DNA of 64,000 bases, from positions 27,479,497-27,543,496 of the forward strand of contig OV121082.1 of NCBI GenBank assembly GCA_921293015.1, written 5' to 3'. The translations under genes and the position numbers were made by a program. Shown here in pieces: positions 47,950-59,399 of the stretch; position 1 is the first letter of the stretch, and every line of letters begins with the position of its first letter. The notes under the pieces were generated by a model, which saw only the letters and a program-made list of their open reading frames with translations, did no database searches and was not told the origin of the DNA. Origin of the DNA: Phorcus lineatus (taxonomy: Eukaryota > Mollusca > Gastropoda > Trochida > Trochidae).

Positions 47950-48062
47950 CAAGTAGGATACCTAGGGGTAAATGCTTCTTTCAGTCCGAGGGAGGAGTAC
48001 CGGATACTAGTCAAGCAGTCAAGAAGTTAGTATCCAAGTGTGTGAAATGCCGCAGATATCAG
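47950..48062 (+). mobile_element. Short BEL/Pao integrase fragment
   Basis: About 110 bp reads SSQAVKKLVSKCVKCRRYQ-like sequence, matching the zinc-binding start of BEL integrases. Much older and unrelated in sequence to the BEL at 25-32 kb. A small broken remnant. Confidence 0.45.
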
Positions 48063-48292
48063 TTCTAAAGTTACAAATTCAGATTACTTAAGTGCAATGT
48101 ACATCCCAACAAAACATAGCTTACAGTTCATAGCATTGTTGAAATGTCTGAGAAAACATCTATAATGAATATTACATGATATTTGTTAACTTGGATAATA
48201 TTTCCGAATATCTGACATAATGGCAGAAAGAGGTTTTACACTGTTAAGTCAAAACAAAAGTCCTGAAGTCTTAAGTACTGCTGTGACAATCC

Positions 48293-49421
48293 TAGACACG
48301 AGGGGAAGTCAATAAGTTCATATAAGTGAGTATTCATGCACCACTGAAGGCATTATCGTTGATGTTATTCTTGACATAGGCAATCTGACGACAGACATAA
48401 ACAACCCTTCCCGGTCATTTACTTGAGTACAGCCAGCTAAATGGTTATCGAGCGGTTACAAGTTTTTCACGAAAGAAGGAGTGATTGCGACCAAAATACA
48501 TAAACGTATGTGTATGGGAAAGAAGCCCCTCAACATTTTAATGTTGCAAAATGATCAGCTGAGTTTAAGCGGGGTCGCAGCACCTTGGACGATGACCCAC
48601 GGCCAGTAAGGCCTGTCGAAGCCTTACAGATGATATGGTTGCACAGGTCCAGGGCTCAATCATGTCCGATCGTAGAACAAAGGTGGAGGAGATATCTTTA
48701 AGCTGTTGCATTTCTCATGGAAGTGTTTGCACCATAATTCATGAGCACTTGCACATGTCCAAGATGTCTGCAAGATAGGTGCCATGAAACTTGAATGCAC
48801 AAGTTCGACACCAGAGAGTTGAATCCAGTCGTGAGCTCTTTGACATCTACAGTGCTGATGTTGATAACTTACATGCGCGTTTGCTTACAGGACTATGAAA
48901 TGTCCTTACTGCAATCCTGACACCAAGCAGGAATCCATGCAATGAAAACATAAATACTTTCCTGCACCCAAGAATATCAGAACTCAGTCTTCTGCTGGCA
49001 AGATCATGGCGACCATTTTCTGTGATCTAAGGGTTGTGATACCTATAGACTATGAACCACCTAAAACTACAATAACCGGAGCCTACTATGCTGACTTGAA
49101 GCAATTGGTTGTGGCAATCAAGAAGAAAAGACGACTCAGTTGACAGCTGGAGTTACGCATCTTCTTGACAACGCTCCAATGCACAAAAGTCGTATTGCAC
49201 AGGCTTGCACTTCAACAATGTGGCTTTGAATAACATAACTACCCCCTCCCCTTCAGTCCAGATTTGGCCCCCAGCGACTTATATCTGTTTTGCTACTTGA
49301 AATAACATTTGCGGGGTACAAGATTTCGCGATGACGATGATCTCAGGGCAGCTACTCAGGTGTGGCTGATTGACCAGTTAGATGAACTTATGAACTATGA
49401 ACTTACTGACTTTCCGTCGTA
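48293..49421 (+). mobile_element. mariner-family DNA transposon, decayed
   Basis: The ends are inverted repeats of about 28 bp: CACGAGGGGAAGTCAATAAG at 48297 and, complemented, ACGACGGAAAGTCAGTAAGT at the right. TA dinucleotides lie at 48293-48294 and 49420-49421. The interior encodes a mariner transposase remnant. At 1.13 kb it is slightly short of the usual 1.3 kb. Confidence 0.82.
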
Positions 49422-49425
49422 TTAG
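48470..49425 (+). pseudogene. mariner transposase remnant
   Basis: Several frames with many stops. Recognisable pieces: VIPIDYEPPKTTITGAYYAD (about 49030), LTAGVTHLLDNAPMHKS-like (49140-49195), YSPDLAPSDLY-like (49240-49290), RFRDDDDLRAATQVWL (49320-49365). LDNAP and SPDLAPSDxY are the second and third catalytic motifs of DD34D mariners. The C-terminus (NYELTDFPSY, stop) lies inside the right terminal repeat. Confidence 0.8.
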
Positions 49426-49973
49426 TTATGAGGATTGATGTCTTTTTATGAACTTTGTCTTGGTTTTATAAACTGTATTGTTTCGAAATAAGGTTTGGTG
49501 TTATTTTGTTTAAAACATCTCCACTACCAACAATATCTTTCAATTTCACAATCAAGTCCTTTTTCATTTAAAGAAAACAAAAAAAATGTATGACAAATTT
49601 CTTTAATTCATTATCTTACAGATTTTTATTTAAATACGGTTCATGTAGGTCTTCCCAAACAAATAAAACGAGGTCAACATGTGACAATGGTAAAAAAAGG
49701 ATCAACAGGTCACAGTTATGAAGATGAAAAGATCACGATGCCTTGTAGGCTTGAATAGCTACAAATACAACCATTGGCTCTGTCGTTCATAGGTCTTGTC
49801 CGAAAGATAAAGCCATTGGCTTTGTAGCTCATCAGGAATTTCATGTTTAAAAAAGAACACATTTTTTAAAACAGATAAAAAAATAAAGGCATTGCTGAGC
49901 TTGTCTCTATTACAAAGTTGTCCGTTGATGGTTTGTTGAAGGCACTTTAAAATGAATTTTTTACTTTACATTA

Positions 49974-50043
49974 GCTATCTTAACCCTTACATCACTGAAT
50001 ATTATTTTAATGAGTTTTGCCCGCGAGGCTGAATTTTCCAAGG
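49974..50043 (-). repeat. ~65-bp module, copy 1
   Basis: Complement reads CTTGGAAAATTCAGCC...CAAAACTCATTAAAATAATATTCAGTGATGTAAGGGTTAAG (given in parts). Similar to 53890-53942 and 63283-63345. Confidence 0.6.
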
Positions 50044-50159
50044 TTAAGACCCCAGGGGTTATTAGCGGAAATAAATTCCCTGGGGAACACTGGTATTGGA
50101 GCCCTCATTAATACTGTAATGACCCCAAGGCAGCAGCACTTATTAAAAAAAAGAAGTTA

Positions 50160-50900
50160 TTATCGCAAATTTCATATTGAATCAAAGGCAGTTCTTTCCT
50201 CTCTACGATGATGTAAAATTATGGAGTTTTGCCACCTAATTCAGAAGGTATTATTTGCTAAAAAAAAAAAAAGATACGTGCAAAATCTCCGTTTAGTTCA
50301 CATAAGAAATGGAAAAAAGACCATTTGTGCAACGCTTGTTTTATCTTCTCTTTATTTAGCGATTATATGCAAATGATATATCAACTTAAAGACACTTAAT
50401 TTCTTTTGTCAATAATATGAATGGTTTTGGAATTCCTCATTCGGTTAGGGAGGTATTGAGTGCCAAAGTTCTCTTATATGCATCGCTTACAGTGGATTAT
50501 TGTTGTATGTTTATTTTTGTGAATGCAAACATTTTGTATTGGATTGGAGACAATACTTTCCTCTTTATGATGTAGTTATCAAAATGCGTTATCAGTTCTC
50601 AATACATAAAGTACTTAAGGAAGGTAGATGAAAGAGTGGTATTAGCTTTTTTTGCGGCTCTTGTTTTTATTTAATTTTTGTGTGCAAAACTTTTACATGG
50701 AGTTGAAGACAGTCTTTTTCACTTTCTTTCTTGTGATATAAAACTTGTCAAAACACGTTGAACGTGTCATGAGAAAGATGGTGTGACAATAATGTTATTA
50801 AACTAAAAATACATGCTGTCTATTCATTTTTGGCAGATACCTAACCTTATCTCTAATTGAAGACAATTTTCCTTTTCAAATGATCCCATCCATTTTGAAA
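50160..50900 (-). repeat. Array of ~150-200 bp units, left (reverse) arm
   Basis: About five units with core ATTGAAGACAATTTTCCT...CTTTATGATGT at about 50200, 50353, 50558, 50722 and 50866. The same unit, in opposite orientation, forms the array at 51630-52800. Confidence 0.6.
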
Positions 50901-51629
50901 TGTACACATGGGTTCAGATCAGCGGGCCTGCTATAGGAAGGTTTGCTTTTGGTTGAGTGAACATATCTAAGCAATTGAAATAAATCACCAAAATTGTCAA
51001 GTGTCAGTATGTTATACAAGATTTCTTAAAACAAAATTGGAGGGAAATCGATAAAACCATAAAATATTTATTAAATCATGACACAAAATAGAAAATAGAT
51101 TCTTTGAAACAAATAACAGTTAGGGAGTGGCTATATATTTTTTTTATTCATTTACACTCTTACATGTTTGCTCTTTTATATCTTGGGTAAATACTCAAGG
51201 TAGTAAATGCATTTGAAAACATGCTTTAAATGGGCAAAATATAATATCTCACTAACATATTGTGACCCCCGCCTCATCCCAAATTAACATCAACGAAACC
51301 CCTATCAATTCTAAAGGACATCAGGTTTCCTGGTTACTGTGAGCCAAGTGCTGTGTTATGAGAGTGCCCTCTTAACCAGCTAAGTCACATACTAACGCAT
51401 TGATGACCAGGCAATTTGTTTATATTTTAGTCACTAATTGTGCCACTGACATACATTTTGCCTCTTTTGAATCCTCATTATCACATCAATATGATTAAAT
51501 TAACCATTTTACAAAGATTCCAAAAATGATTAGCCTTTTTTCCCTCCCTGTCAATAAGTTCGAGTTTTTTTTATAAATCATCATAAACATGCAACCCTGC
51601 CACGGCCGTATTATTTTGGATTTCAATAT

Positions 51630-52800
51630 GGTTGGGATCATTTGAAAGAGAAGAAAATTGTCTTCAATTCAATAAAAAGTACGTATCTGTGTCTTCAATT
51701 CAATATATATATTCAAGTTCATACCTGTGCTACCTGCAATGAAGATACAGCATGTGTAGGAAAAAAAGGTGATTATCAAATATTTTTAATTTTATACCAT
51801 TTTTTCACACCATATTTCTTATGAACTGCTCAAAGTATTTTGACAAATTTATATCACAAGAAAGAGAAAGAGATTGATATTATTTCCAAATACAATTTGT
51901 ACATGCGCAAAAATGAATTAAGACAGCAAGCACCGCACAAAAAGCTAATTCTTTCATCCAAATCATGTGATCTGAACGGCGATTTCGACATATACATTTC
52001 ATTTGCTCCTATCTTCTCAACAGCTAAACGCATTTTGAAATTGATTACATCGTGATAAAGAGGGGAAAATTGTCTTTAAATATATATCTCGTGAAATGTG
52101 TATGTGCTACATAAATAAAAAATATAGCAAGTGCCGGAAAAAGGTGACGTTTGTTTATTCTTTAGTTTAAAAAAATCATTTTAGTTCTTTATATCACATA
52201 AACTCCTTGGCACATATAAAAAATTGTGTATATCACAAAAAGTATGGCCTTCATTTCCATATAAAATTGGTATGTATACGAAATCAGAAAAGACTGAGCA
52301 AGCCTCGCATAAACTGGCAATTTCTCAATTCGTAACTTGTGAACTGAGAAGCGACTATTTAACCGCAGGGCGCATTATCAACATTTTATATTACAATAAA
52401 GAGGATAGGCTAGTCTTCAATTCTATATCAAATTAGCAAATGAACATGAAATAATAAAGGAGCGGTAATTGATGTCGCAATTATCAAAATGTGTTCTCAA
52501 ATATCAGAGGGTACAAGTTTTCCACACACTATATACTAGTATTCCAAATCAAGCGGTACATTTTTTATCATTTTTTATATGATCGTAAAGAAGAAATAAA
52601 TATCTTCATTTCCATGTATGATTTGCACATTTTAGCGGCAAAACTAAAGATTTGGAAATTATGCTATAATGTTGCGGTAAGGCGTTCGAAGTCTGTTTTC
52701 ACTAGTTATTTTAGTTTGGTATCGTCTATATGCTAGTTAGTTGTTTTTTTATCTCCGTGAAGAAGAATATATTGCCTTCAATTCCATATGTAGTATGCAT
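51630..52800 (+). repeat. Array of ~160-200 bp units, right (forward) arm
   Basis: Seven units whose core is ATCACAAAGAGGAAAATTGTC and TTCAATTCCATATAAATTTG, at about 51640, 51858, 52053, 52232, 52393, 52583 and 52755. Units are well diverged. Short open frames of 60-81 codons recur because of the periodicity and are not genes. Confidence 0.65.
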
Positions 52801-53098
52801 AAATACTTAGCGACTTACCGTACGAATGTTTCAACGGTGATATCACTCTTCCCCCTGCACGTGCTGAGCGCGTTTGTCATATTATTAAGCTAGCTACGGG
52901 CAGAGTTGGAACGTTAACGTTAATAGAATTAGCCTGCACCATAGACTACGGGGCGAACTCGCTGGTTGGCTGATTTGAATTATGTCAGAGGCAAACCTGA
53001 CAGCTCACTTATCACAGCCTGGTGATATCTACACGTGTAATGTAGTGGAGCATTTAGATTTCATTTCAATGAGATTGAATTTTGATGTCCTTTTGGCA

Positions 53099-53562
53099 AT
53101 GCCGCGTCTTACAAATGAAAAACGTCGATGGCTATGGGGAGGTGCCATGCTGGTCAGTCTGTGGTCACTGTGGCAAGATCCTGTTCACGACAAACCATTT
53201 TAAACCTCGGGATGAGAGTACATCAAACGGGAACATTTGCAGACCGCCCGCGGCCAGAAGCGTTACGTGTGACGTCACTCCGGGAAGATGCAGCAATACG
53301 TTTACGTCATTTTCGCAACCGATTTGTAACTGCAACTTCCACAAGTAGGGAGATGTTTGGTGGACGGATAACCCCACAAACTGTCAGAAATCGCTTGTGT
53401 GCCGCTGGACTTCGCCCACAGCGACCCTATGGGAGACCTATCCTTACACCTCTTCATTTCCGTAACCGTCTCGAGTGGGCCACAAGGCACTTAAAGTCAC
53501 TTAAACTCAACAACAGTGGAATTCCATTGTTTTTAGTGACGAACTGGGGCGAACTAGGTTAA
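53099..53562 (+). pseudogene. Tc1-type transposase, N-terminal fragment
   Basis: MPRLTNEKR at 53099, then in the next frame GRCHAGQSVVTVAR, TGTFADRPRPEALRVTSLR, IRLRHFRNRFVTATSTSRE and GGRITPQTVRNRLCAAGLR, then PILTPLHFRNRLEWATRHLK. These are the paired helix-turn-helix DNA-binding domains of Tc1 transposases. A frameshift near 53125 and loss of everything after about residue 150, including the DDE triad, make it inactive. No terminal repeats found. Confidence 0.82.
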
Positions 53563-53889
53563 TGTGTTCGTCAACAAGTTAATTCTATGAAGTTCATTTG
53601 AGAGGGTATTCAGACGTCATAAACGTTATCAACGTTAAAGAACGTGATTCTGTGTTTCTGTCTTCTGATCATACCAAAATTTTTGTGGCAGAAAAACTAT
53701 GTGTCAAGTTTTCAGTTTTGCCCAGTTTATTTGTAATAAGGGGTTCGCCATCTAGGTTTCTATACAATGGTATTTACGTCCAGAATTCGACTTGTAAACA
53801 AACAATATACTGTTAAAACTGTTGCGTCTCTCTGCGCTGGAAAATTCAATCACTAGTGTCTAATTACGAATAAACTTAAGCTAAGTGGG

Positions 53890-53942
53890 TGCTGGAAAAT
53901 TCAGCCATGGGGCCAACTGGTCAAAATAATATTCAGTAATGA
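53890..53942 (+). repeat. ~65-bp module, copy 2
   Basis: GCTGGAAAATTCAGCCATGG and 'CAAAATAATATTCAGTAATG', in the plus direction. Close match to the complement of 63283-63345. Confidence 0.65.
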
Positions 53943-54054
53943 AACATTTGAATTAAAATGTTTACAGGGCAATGCTTAACGGACAGTGGTCATTCTTAGA
54001 CACACTGGTTTACTGGTTTGGTGGGGCAGCGGTTCTGAAAGATATGTACAAAAT

Positions 54055-55220
54055 AGAGCCATTGGCTCTGTAGCTCATCAGTATTTCATGATAAATTGTA
54101 TTAGGTCAAAGACTTGGATGTAAAAATACCAGCTTTATAAAACAAAACAATCATAACATTGTGGTAAGAATAGTCTATTCATGATGTCAATTGTCAAATC
54201 ATGAAATGCATAAAGAATAACTAAAAACATTTGTAATAAAAACTTCAAAAGATACATAACCCTACTAACCACAATCTCTCTACACCAACCCTCAAAAAGC
54301 AATATTATGCAATTAGGCATTATATCCGAGGTTCTGGGCAGCTGTCCTTAACCAGCTCACATTAGAAAAGCAATCTGCACAATAGCAAGCAAGAGGGTTT
54401 TATGTTTTAGCTTGAATATAATTTGTACTACAGACATGATTTTGGAATTTGGGCTCGTCTGAATCGTTATTACCACAATAATATGATCAAATTGAAGTTA
54501 TAACAATGCTTTTGTTTGAACCCATACCATGGCTATTTTCACCCCTGCCACGCCCTTATTTTAGGGGGTAAGACAATGAAATTTACACATAGAGTTAAGG
54601 ACAGATTCCCTGCTATGCCCATATTTGAAGGGGGGTGAGGGGGGGGGGGGGGGGGTTGGGAGAGGGAGGGGAAGGGGTCAAACCAAATGTACAAACTTTT
54701 GTCTCCATGTAACAAAGATGTTATTCTTACAAAGTGAGCTTGATTTTGGTTAATCAGCTCAAATATACACCCCTGCCATGCCAATAATGTTGGGGTTAGG
54801 TCAATTAAATGTACACATCATAGTCTCCATCCTACTATGGTGATATTTTCAAAATTTGAGATTCGTAGCTTTGAAAGACTTTTTGAAATAGATGAAAGAA
54901 GATTTGAGGGTGTACACCCTGTTCATACCATATTGGAGAAAAATACCAAGTTAACAAATTTGTGTCTTCATGTCAGAAAAATGTTACCCTTAAAATTTCA
55001 GCCTCTGGGGGGGGGGGGGGGGGCGGGGGGAGTCAATCTCAAATGTAAAAATTAGGATAACCTTGGAGCAAGCTACATCCCGACACATTTCAGCTTTGAG
55101 GGTCCAGCAGTTTTGGAGGAAAAGTAGAAAATGTGAAAATTTTACGGATGACGATCAATGAACGACACATGATAGACAACAGACCTATAAGCCCATCTGA
55201 CCTGTAAATCCTATGAGCTA
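54055..55220 (-). mobile_element. AGCTCATC-family element, complete copy
   Basis: It starts with hairpin AGAGCCATTGGCTCT and GTAGCTCATCAG, and ends CCTATGAGCTA. Near the far end is the CCGTAAAATTTTCAC/CATTGATCG segment shared, complemented, with 6400. Internal units contain 'CACCCCTGCCACGCCC' repeats. Two long G runs (54640-54660 and 55007-55023) lie inside. Confidence 0.65.
54636..54676 (+). repeat. G-rich tract, G-quadruplex-prone
   Basis: A run of about 19 G after GGGGGGTGA, then GGGAGAGGGAGGGGAAGGGG. A similar run lies at 55007-55031. Confidence 0.7.
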
Positions 55221-56233
55221 AAAATGTGAAAAGTTTATGAACAACACCCAACTGAACCTTTTCAGGTCTAATTACCTTAAAAAGGGTTGAAGTTACACAA
55301 ATTCAACAGTCAGAAGACAGTTAAGTGCATGTTTTCACATTAGAAAAATTGTAGGAGATACAGTATTTAAGAAACCTACCTCAGAGGAATTGTAGATGGG
55401 GGTATAATTATTGGTGGGTGGGAAAGAAGTCTTGGGAAACAATTCATGGGAAAAAGTTATCTTCTCATAAAATCTTGATCTTAATATTATTAAAACAGAA
55501 TAATGAACCCATAGGATTATAATTCATCCACAAATATGTGGTAAATAGAAATTTAAGTTAGCCAAGATACAACATTTGGAGGTACTGTCTATAAGTTAAA
55601 AAAAAAAGAAAAATCTGTGTTATGCATGAGAGGGTGGACTTCCCGAAAGTGTATATATTGTTTTGGCTTGAACATAAGACTTGACAAGACTAAAGACTCT
55701 CAACTATATCTTATTTTGGGGTTTTATTTAATTTTGCCCAACCAAAATCAACTTTTTTCCTACGTTCTTACCATACACACACTGTAAACCTTTCACCCAT
55801 AAAACAAACTCCTCTTAATGTCGTATATCAAAAGTGGTTCATTAAAAAGTCTATAAATATAATATATATATATATATACACATTCATATAAAAATATTCT
55901 CAACTAAGATATTACAAAGTAGGTATTTGAATAGTTGAAAAATCAATAGCATTACACATCAGACATGATAGTTGTAAATCTGGAATGTTGTAAAGGAAAG
56001 ATGGTTGCATAAATATGAAGGTATTTTTCTGGACGGTTTTTACTAGCCTCACAATGTCAGACATGCGGAAAATTGAAATGAGTCATTATAATGATTAAAG
56101 ATAACTCATAATGTGAAAAAAGTCAAGCTGAAACAGACAATATATGTACTTTTAACCAAAATTTAAACTTGCTGAGTTATCTTTATCACACATTCATAAG
56201 AAAACCATACATATTGGTGATCCTTTCAAATGT
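55221..56233. other. AT-rich DNA, no gene seen
   Basis: A (TA)n tract at 55860-55878. No open frame or splice pair supported. Confidence 0.45.
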
Positions 56234-56237
56234 TTAA

Positions 56238-56705
56238 AGAGCCACTCCGTGATTTTCATAACATATTATTTACCTATGATACGAACTTAAATGTCATATG
56301 TGGTGATATAAAATCGAAACATCTTAACTTTTCATGTCCAAAAGGCACGTATATGACAAATACTGGTTTTCCATGAAAATCCAAAAACAGCCTTAAAAAT
56401 GCAGAGGTGTAGATATCACATCCAATATACATGGATCCTAGTTATAAAACCTTACAAACACTATCAACTCCTAACTGCCCTCCTGGCTGTTCAAGATAAG
56501 TCTACAAAATTACGTTTGACTATTTGGCGCGCGCCACTGTCCGGTTTTCGATCATAATTGCGACATTCTACCTTCATATTGTCACTGTAAAAAAACCAAT
56601 AAGCTTTCAAATGTGTCTTTTTGGTAACAGTCGATTCTTCGTGATCAAATGACACCATTGATTAAGTTTGGCATATATGACACGAACAACTCACGGAGTG
56701 GCTCT
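56238..56705. mobile_element. MITE, TTAA target, copy 2 (468 bp)
   Basis: AGAGCCACTCCGTGA at the left, TCACGGAGTGGCTCT at the right, perfect 15-bp inverted ends, TTAA at 56234-56237 and 56706-56709. Same element as 24304-24776; roughly 85-90% alike by eye. No coding capacity. Confidence 0.9.
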
Positions 56706-56714
56706 TTAAGAGAG

Positions 56715-57395
56715 AGCAGTTGTGTGACATGGGCACCACCTCCACACAAGAGTCTGATGTGACACAGGCACCCCCTTCACACAAGATTCTGATGTGACAC
56801 AGGCACCCCCTCAACACAAGATTCTGATGTGACATAGGCGCCCCCTTCACACAATAGTCTGGTGTGACATAGGCACCCCCTCAACACAAGAGTCTGATTT
56901 GACACAGGCACCCCTTCACACAATAGTCTGGTGTGACACAGGCACCCCCTCAACACAAGAGTCTGATGTGACATAGGCACCCCCTCAACACAAGAGTCTG
57001 ATGTGACACAGGCACCCTATTCACACAAGAGTCTGAAGTGACACAGGCACCCCCTCAACACAAGAGTCTGATGTGACATAGGCACCCCCTCAACACAAGA
57101 GTCTGATTTCACACAGGCACCCCCTTCACACAAGAGTCTGAAGTGACACAGGCACCCCCTCAACACAAGAGTCTGATTTGACACAGGCACCCCCTCAACA
57201 CAAGAGTCTGAAGTGACACAGGCACCCCTTCCACACAGGAGTCTGATGTGACACAGGCACTCCCTCCACACAGGAGTCTGATGTGACACAGGCACTCTCT
57301 CCACACAAGATTCTGATGTGACACAGGCACCCCTTCCACACAGGAGTCTGATGTGACACAGGCACTCCCTCCACACAGGAGTCTGATGTGTCACA
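56715..57395 (+). repeat. 35-bp minisatellite, about 19 units
   Basis: Unit ACACAGGCACCCCCTCAACA plus CAAGAGTCTGATGTG, spaced 34-35 bp, starting within ten bases of the MITE. The open frames on the minus strand (for example RGCLCHIRLLCEG repeats) come from the periodicity and are not a gene. Confidence 0.92.
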
Positions 57396-58095
57396 GGAGT
57401 GTATGATCTACACAAATCATACATGTATCACACTTTATAAAGCAACAACATAAGTTATGTCATGGACTCAACAAAGGAAAATGTTAACATGTGAAAAAAC
57501 CCTGGAAAGATAAACTTTTTATCGCCAAATTTTTAGCATGAATTTTTTGCATCTTTTTACTTAAAGTTGATTTCTATACAATATAAGCAACATCGAACTG
57601 ATGAATATTTTTGCAGTGTCCAACAAAACAATCACCAACTGGTGAGTGACAACAGTACGACATGTTTCCAGCTAGCTTAATGTGCAGAAAGTGCTCTTAC
57701 CATGTAAACCATAATTACCATGTAAACCATAATATATAAGTAACAAATTTGCTACCCAAAAACATATTTTGCTATCTTTTTTAGTAACACCCTAGCAACA
57801 ACTTGCTACCTGGTGTTTTTAGTGGCATGCCTATGTTAATTAATCAGCTGTCATTTTCAAAGGAAAGTTTATTTTATTATGGTCTTTCACTCATAAGCTT
57901 AAGAACTGATATTAGTATTTTAATTTTTTGATCTAACGTTTGTTGTTTTAAATGGGACTCGCACCAGAGGGTAGGGAGGGCAGGAGTAATGGCAAGGCTG
58001 AAGGTTGTTGCTATCAGGTAAAGGACATTTGCTACCTATGATTTAACCAAATAGTAAGTACTTGCTACTGGCCCAAAAAGTTATGTCATACACTG
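57396..58095. other. Non-coding DNA
   Basis: Nothing recognised. A direct repeat of CCATGTAAACCATAATTA at 57700-57735. Confidence 0.4.
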
Positions 58096-58108
58096 GTGTT
58101 ATTGATAG

Positions 58109-58207
58109 GAGAAAACACAACTACCAGGACTTTCCCCGAGATTGTGAACCCTGAGAGGCAGGACAATCTGAGGACCATGAAATTCCACAGGTGTCCTGAC
58201 CCTCATG
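58109..58207 (+). CDS. Candidate exon, unidentified
   Basis: Between GATAG and the strong donor GTAAGT. The open frame reads ENTTTRTFPEIVNPERQDN, then LRTMKFHRCPDPH. It stays open beyond the donor (GKSDEEWFVILINRQT) to a stop at 58293, so the donor may not be used. A pattern DEEWF-V-I is faintly like indoleamine dioxygenases, not enough to name. Composition is protein-like and GC-richer than its surroundings. Confidence 0.3.
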
Positions 58208-58766
58208 GTAAGTCGGATGAGGAGTGGTTTGTCATACTTATCAACCGTCAAACATTAGATATGATTAAAAACAATAAAAGACATCGATACTGAAAGGCCA
58301 TTAAAAATATAGTAAAGTTCTATGGGGTTCATGGGATATCGAGTACGTTGACATATAACTATAGACAGATTTTCACACACTTTAAATTTCATTCATGCAC
58401 TGTTGTGTTTTGAATGAGATATCAAGGCCAAAAAAATATGTGACTTTAAATAGTCATATTAGCTGGTTTCTATATTGGTGTTCTGATTATTGAGCAAAGA
58501 TTTGAGTCTCGATATAGGTGTTTGATAGGGAATGAGTTCATAATTTGTATGCTGGTCAAAAATTGTCAAAGTAAAGATTCTTTGCACAAAAAAGTCAAAT
58601 GAGAATATCAGGTACTTTAAAGTTGCAAGATAGGGCCTTACAAATCACACAGTCACACAGGGGTAAATGTGAAATGTTCTTGAAAAGGCTGTATACGAAA
58701 CTGAAATGAATATGTAGATCATGAAACTTGAATGAAAATTTTCTCTAATATTGATGAACAAAAAGA

Positions 58767-59392
58767 AGAGCCATGGGCTCTGTAGCTCATCAACCTTTGT
58801 ATTGTTGATGTTCATGACTAAGCTATACACCCAATAGTTCTCAAGGTGAAATACAGCACCAAGATTGTATGGCGTCAGTGCATTAGACAAGACCTTTGAA
58901 TAAAAAATTGGAGGAAAATCGATAAAATCATATTCCATAATAATATTGGGACCATGAAATTTACACATCTTTGTCTCAATCCTACAACGAGGATAATTTA
59001 AAAGTTTGATATTCCTAGCATTGACTGTTTATTGAGTATAACAAAAGAACATTTGAGGGTTAACATCAAGCCACGCCCATATTTGATTTGGGGCCAAGAC
59101 CAAGGTTACAAATGTTAGGCTTCTTGGCAGAAAAATTGTTCTTTTAAAGTTTCAGCCTCCAGTGCCAATCGGTATTTAGAGATTTTAGGGAAAATGCCTG
59201 CCACACCCATATTTGAAGAGGGTCAGTGCAAAATGTACAAATTTTGATCACTTCCACAAAAAATTTCAGCTTTGGCCAATCATCAGTATTTGAAGAGAAG
59301 TCCAAAATGTTATAAGTTTATGTCTGAATGATGCACGAGGATGACTGATCATGCCTTAAAAACCCATCTGACCATTCAAATCTGATGAGCTA
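58767..59392 (-). mobile_element. AGCTCATC-family element, short complete copy
   Basis: It begins AGAGCCATGGGCTCT, GTAGCTCATCAA and ends CAAATCTGATGAGCTA. At 626 bp it is the shortest copy here, with one or two internal units ('CACGCCCATATTTGA', 'CACACCCATATTTGAAGAG'). It shows that copy length varies with the internal array. Confidence 0.7.
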
Positions 59393-59399
59393 GAAATAA

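Larger units (their letters stand above)
49809..51640 (-). mobile_element. AGCTCATC-family element, interrupted copy
   Basis: The hairpin end AAAGCCATTGGCTTTGTAGCTCATCAGG (49809-49836 in two parts) is present. Later stretches at 50940-51060 ('GGAGGGAAATCGATAAAACC') and 51340-51620 (CTTAACCAGCT, CCTGCCACGGCCGTATTATT) match the copies at 58767 and 54055 in the same order. The opposite end was not found. About 1 kb of a different tandem array lies between the end and the rest. Confidence 0.5.

Noticed and set aside
51642-52736. Run of 60-81 codon plus-strand frames at regular spacing
   Set aside because: Periodic because of the 160-200 bp array; Lys/Ile/Phe-rich composition is that of AT-rich DNA.
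56777-57424. Minus-strand open frames of 67 and 135 codons with Cys-His repeats (RGCLCHIRLLCEG)
   Set aside because: They follow exactly the 35-bp minisatellite and switch frame with it; no start context or splice signals.
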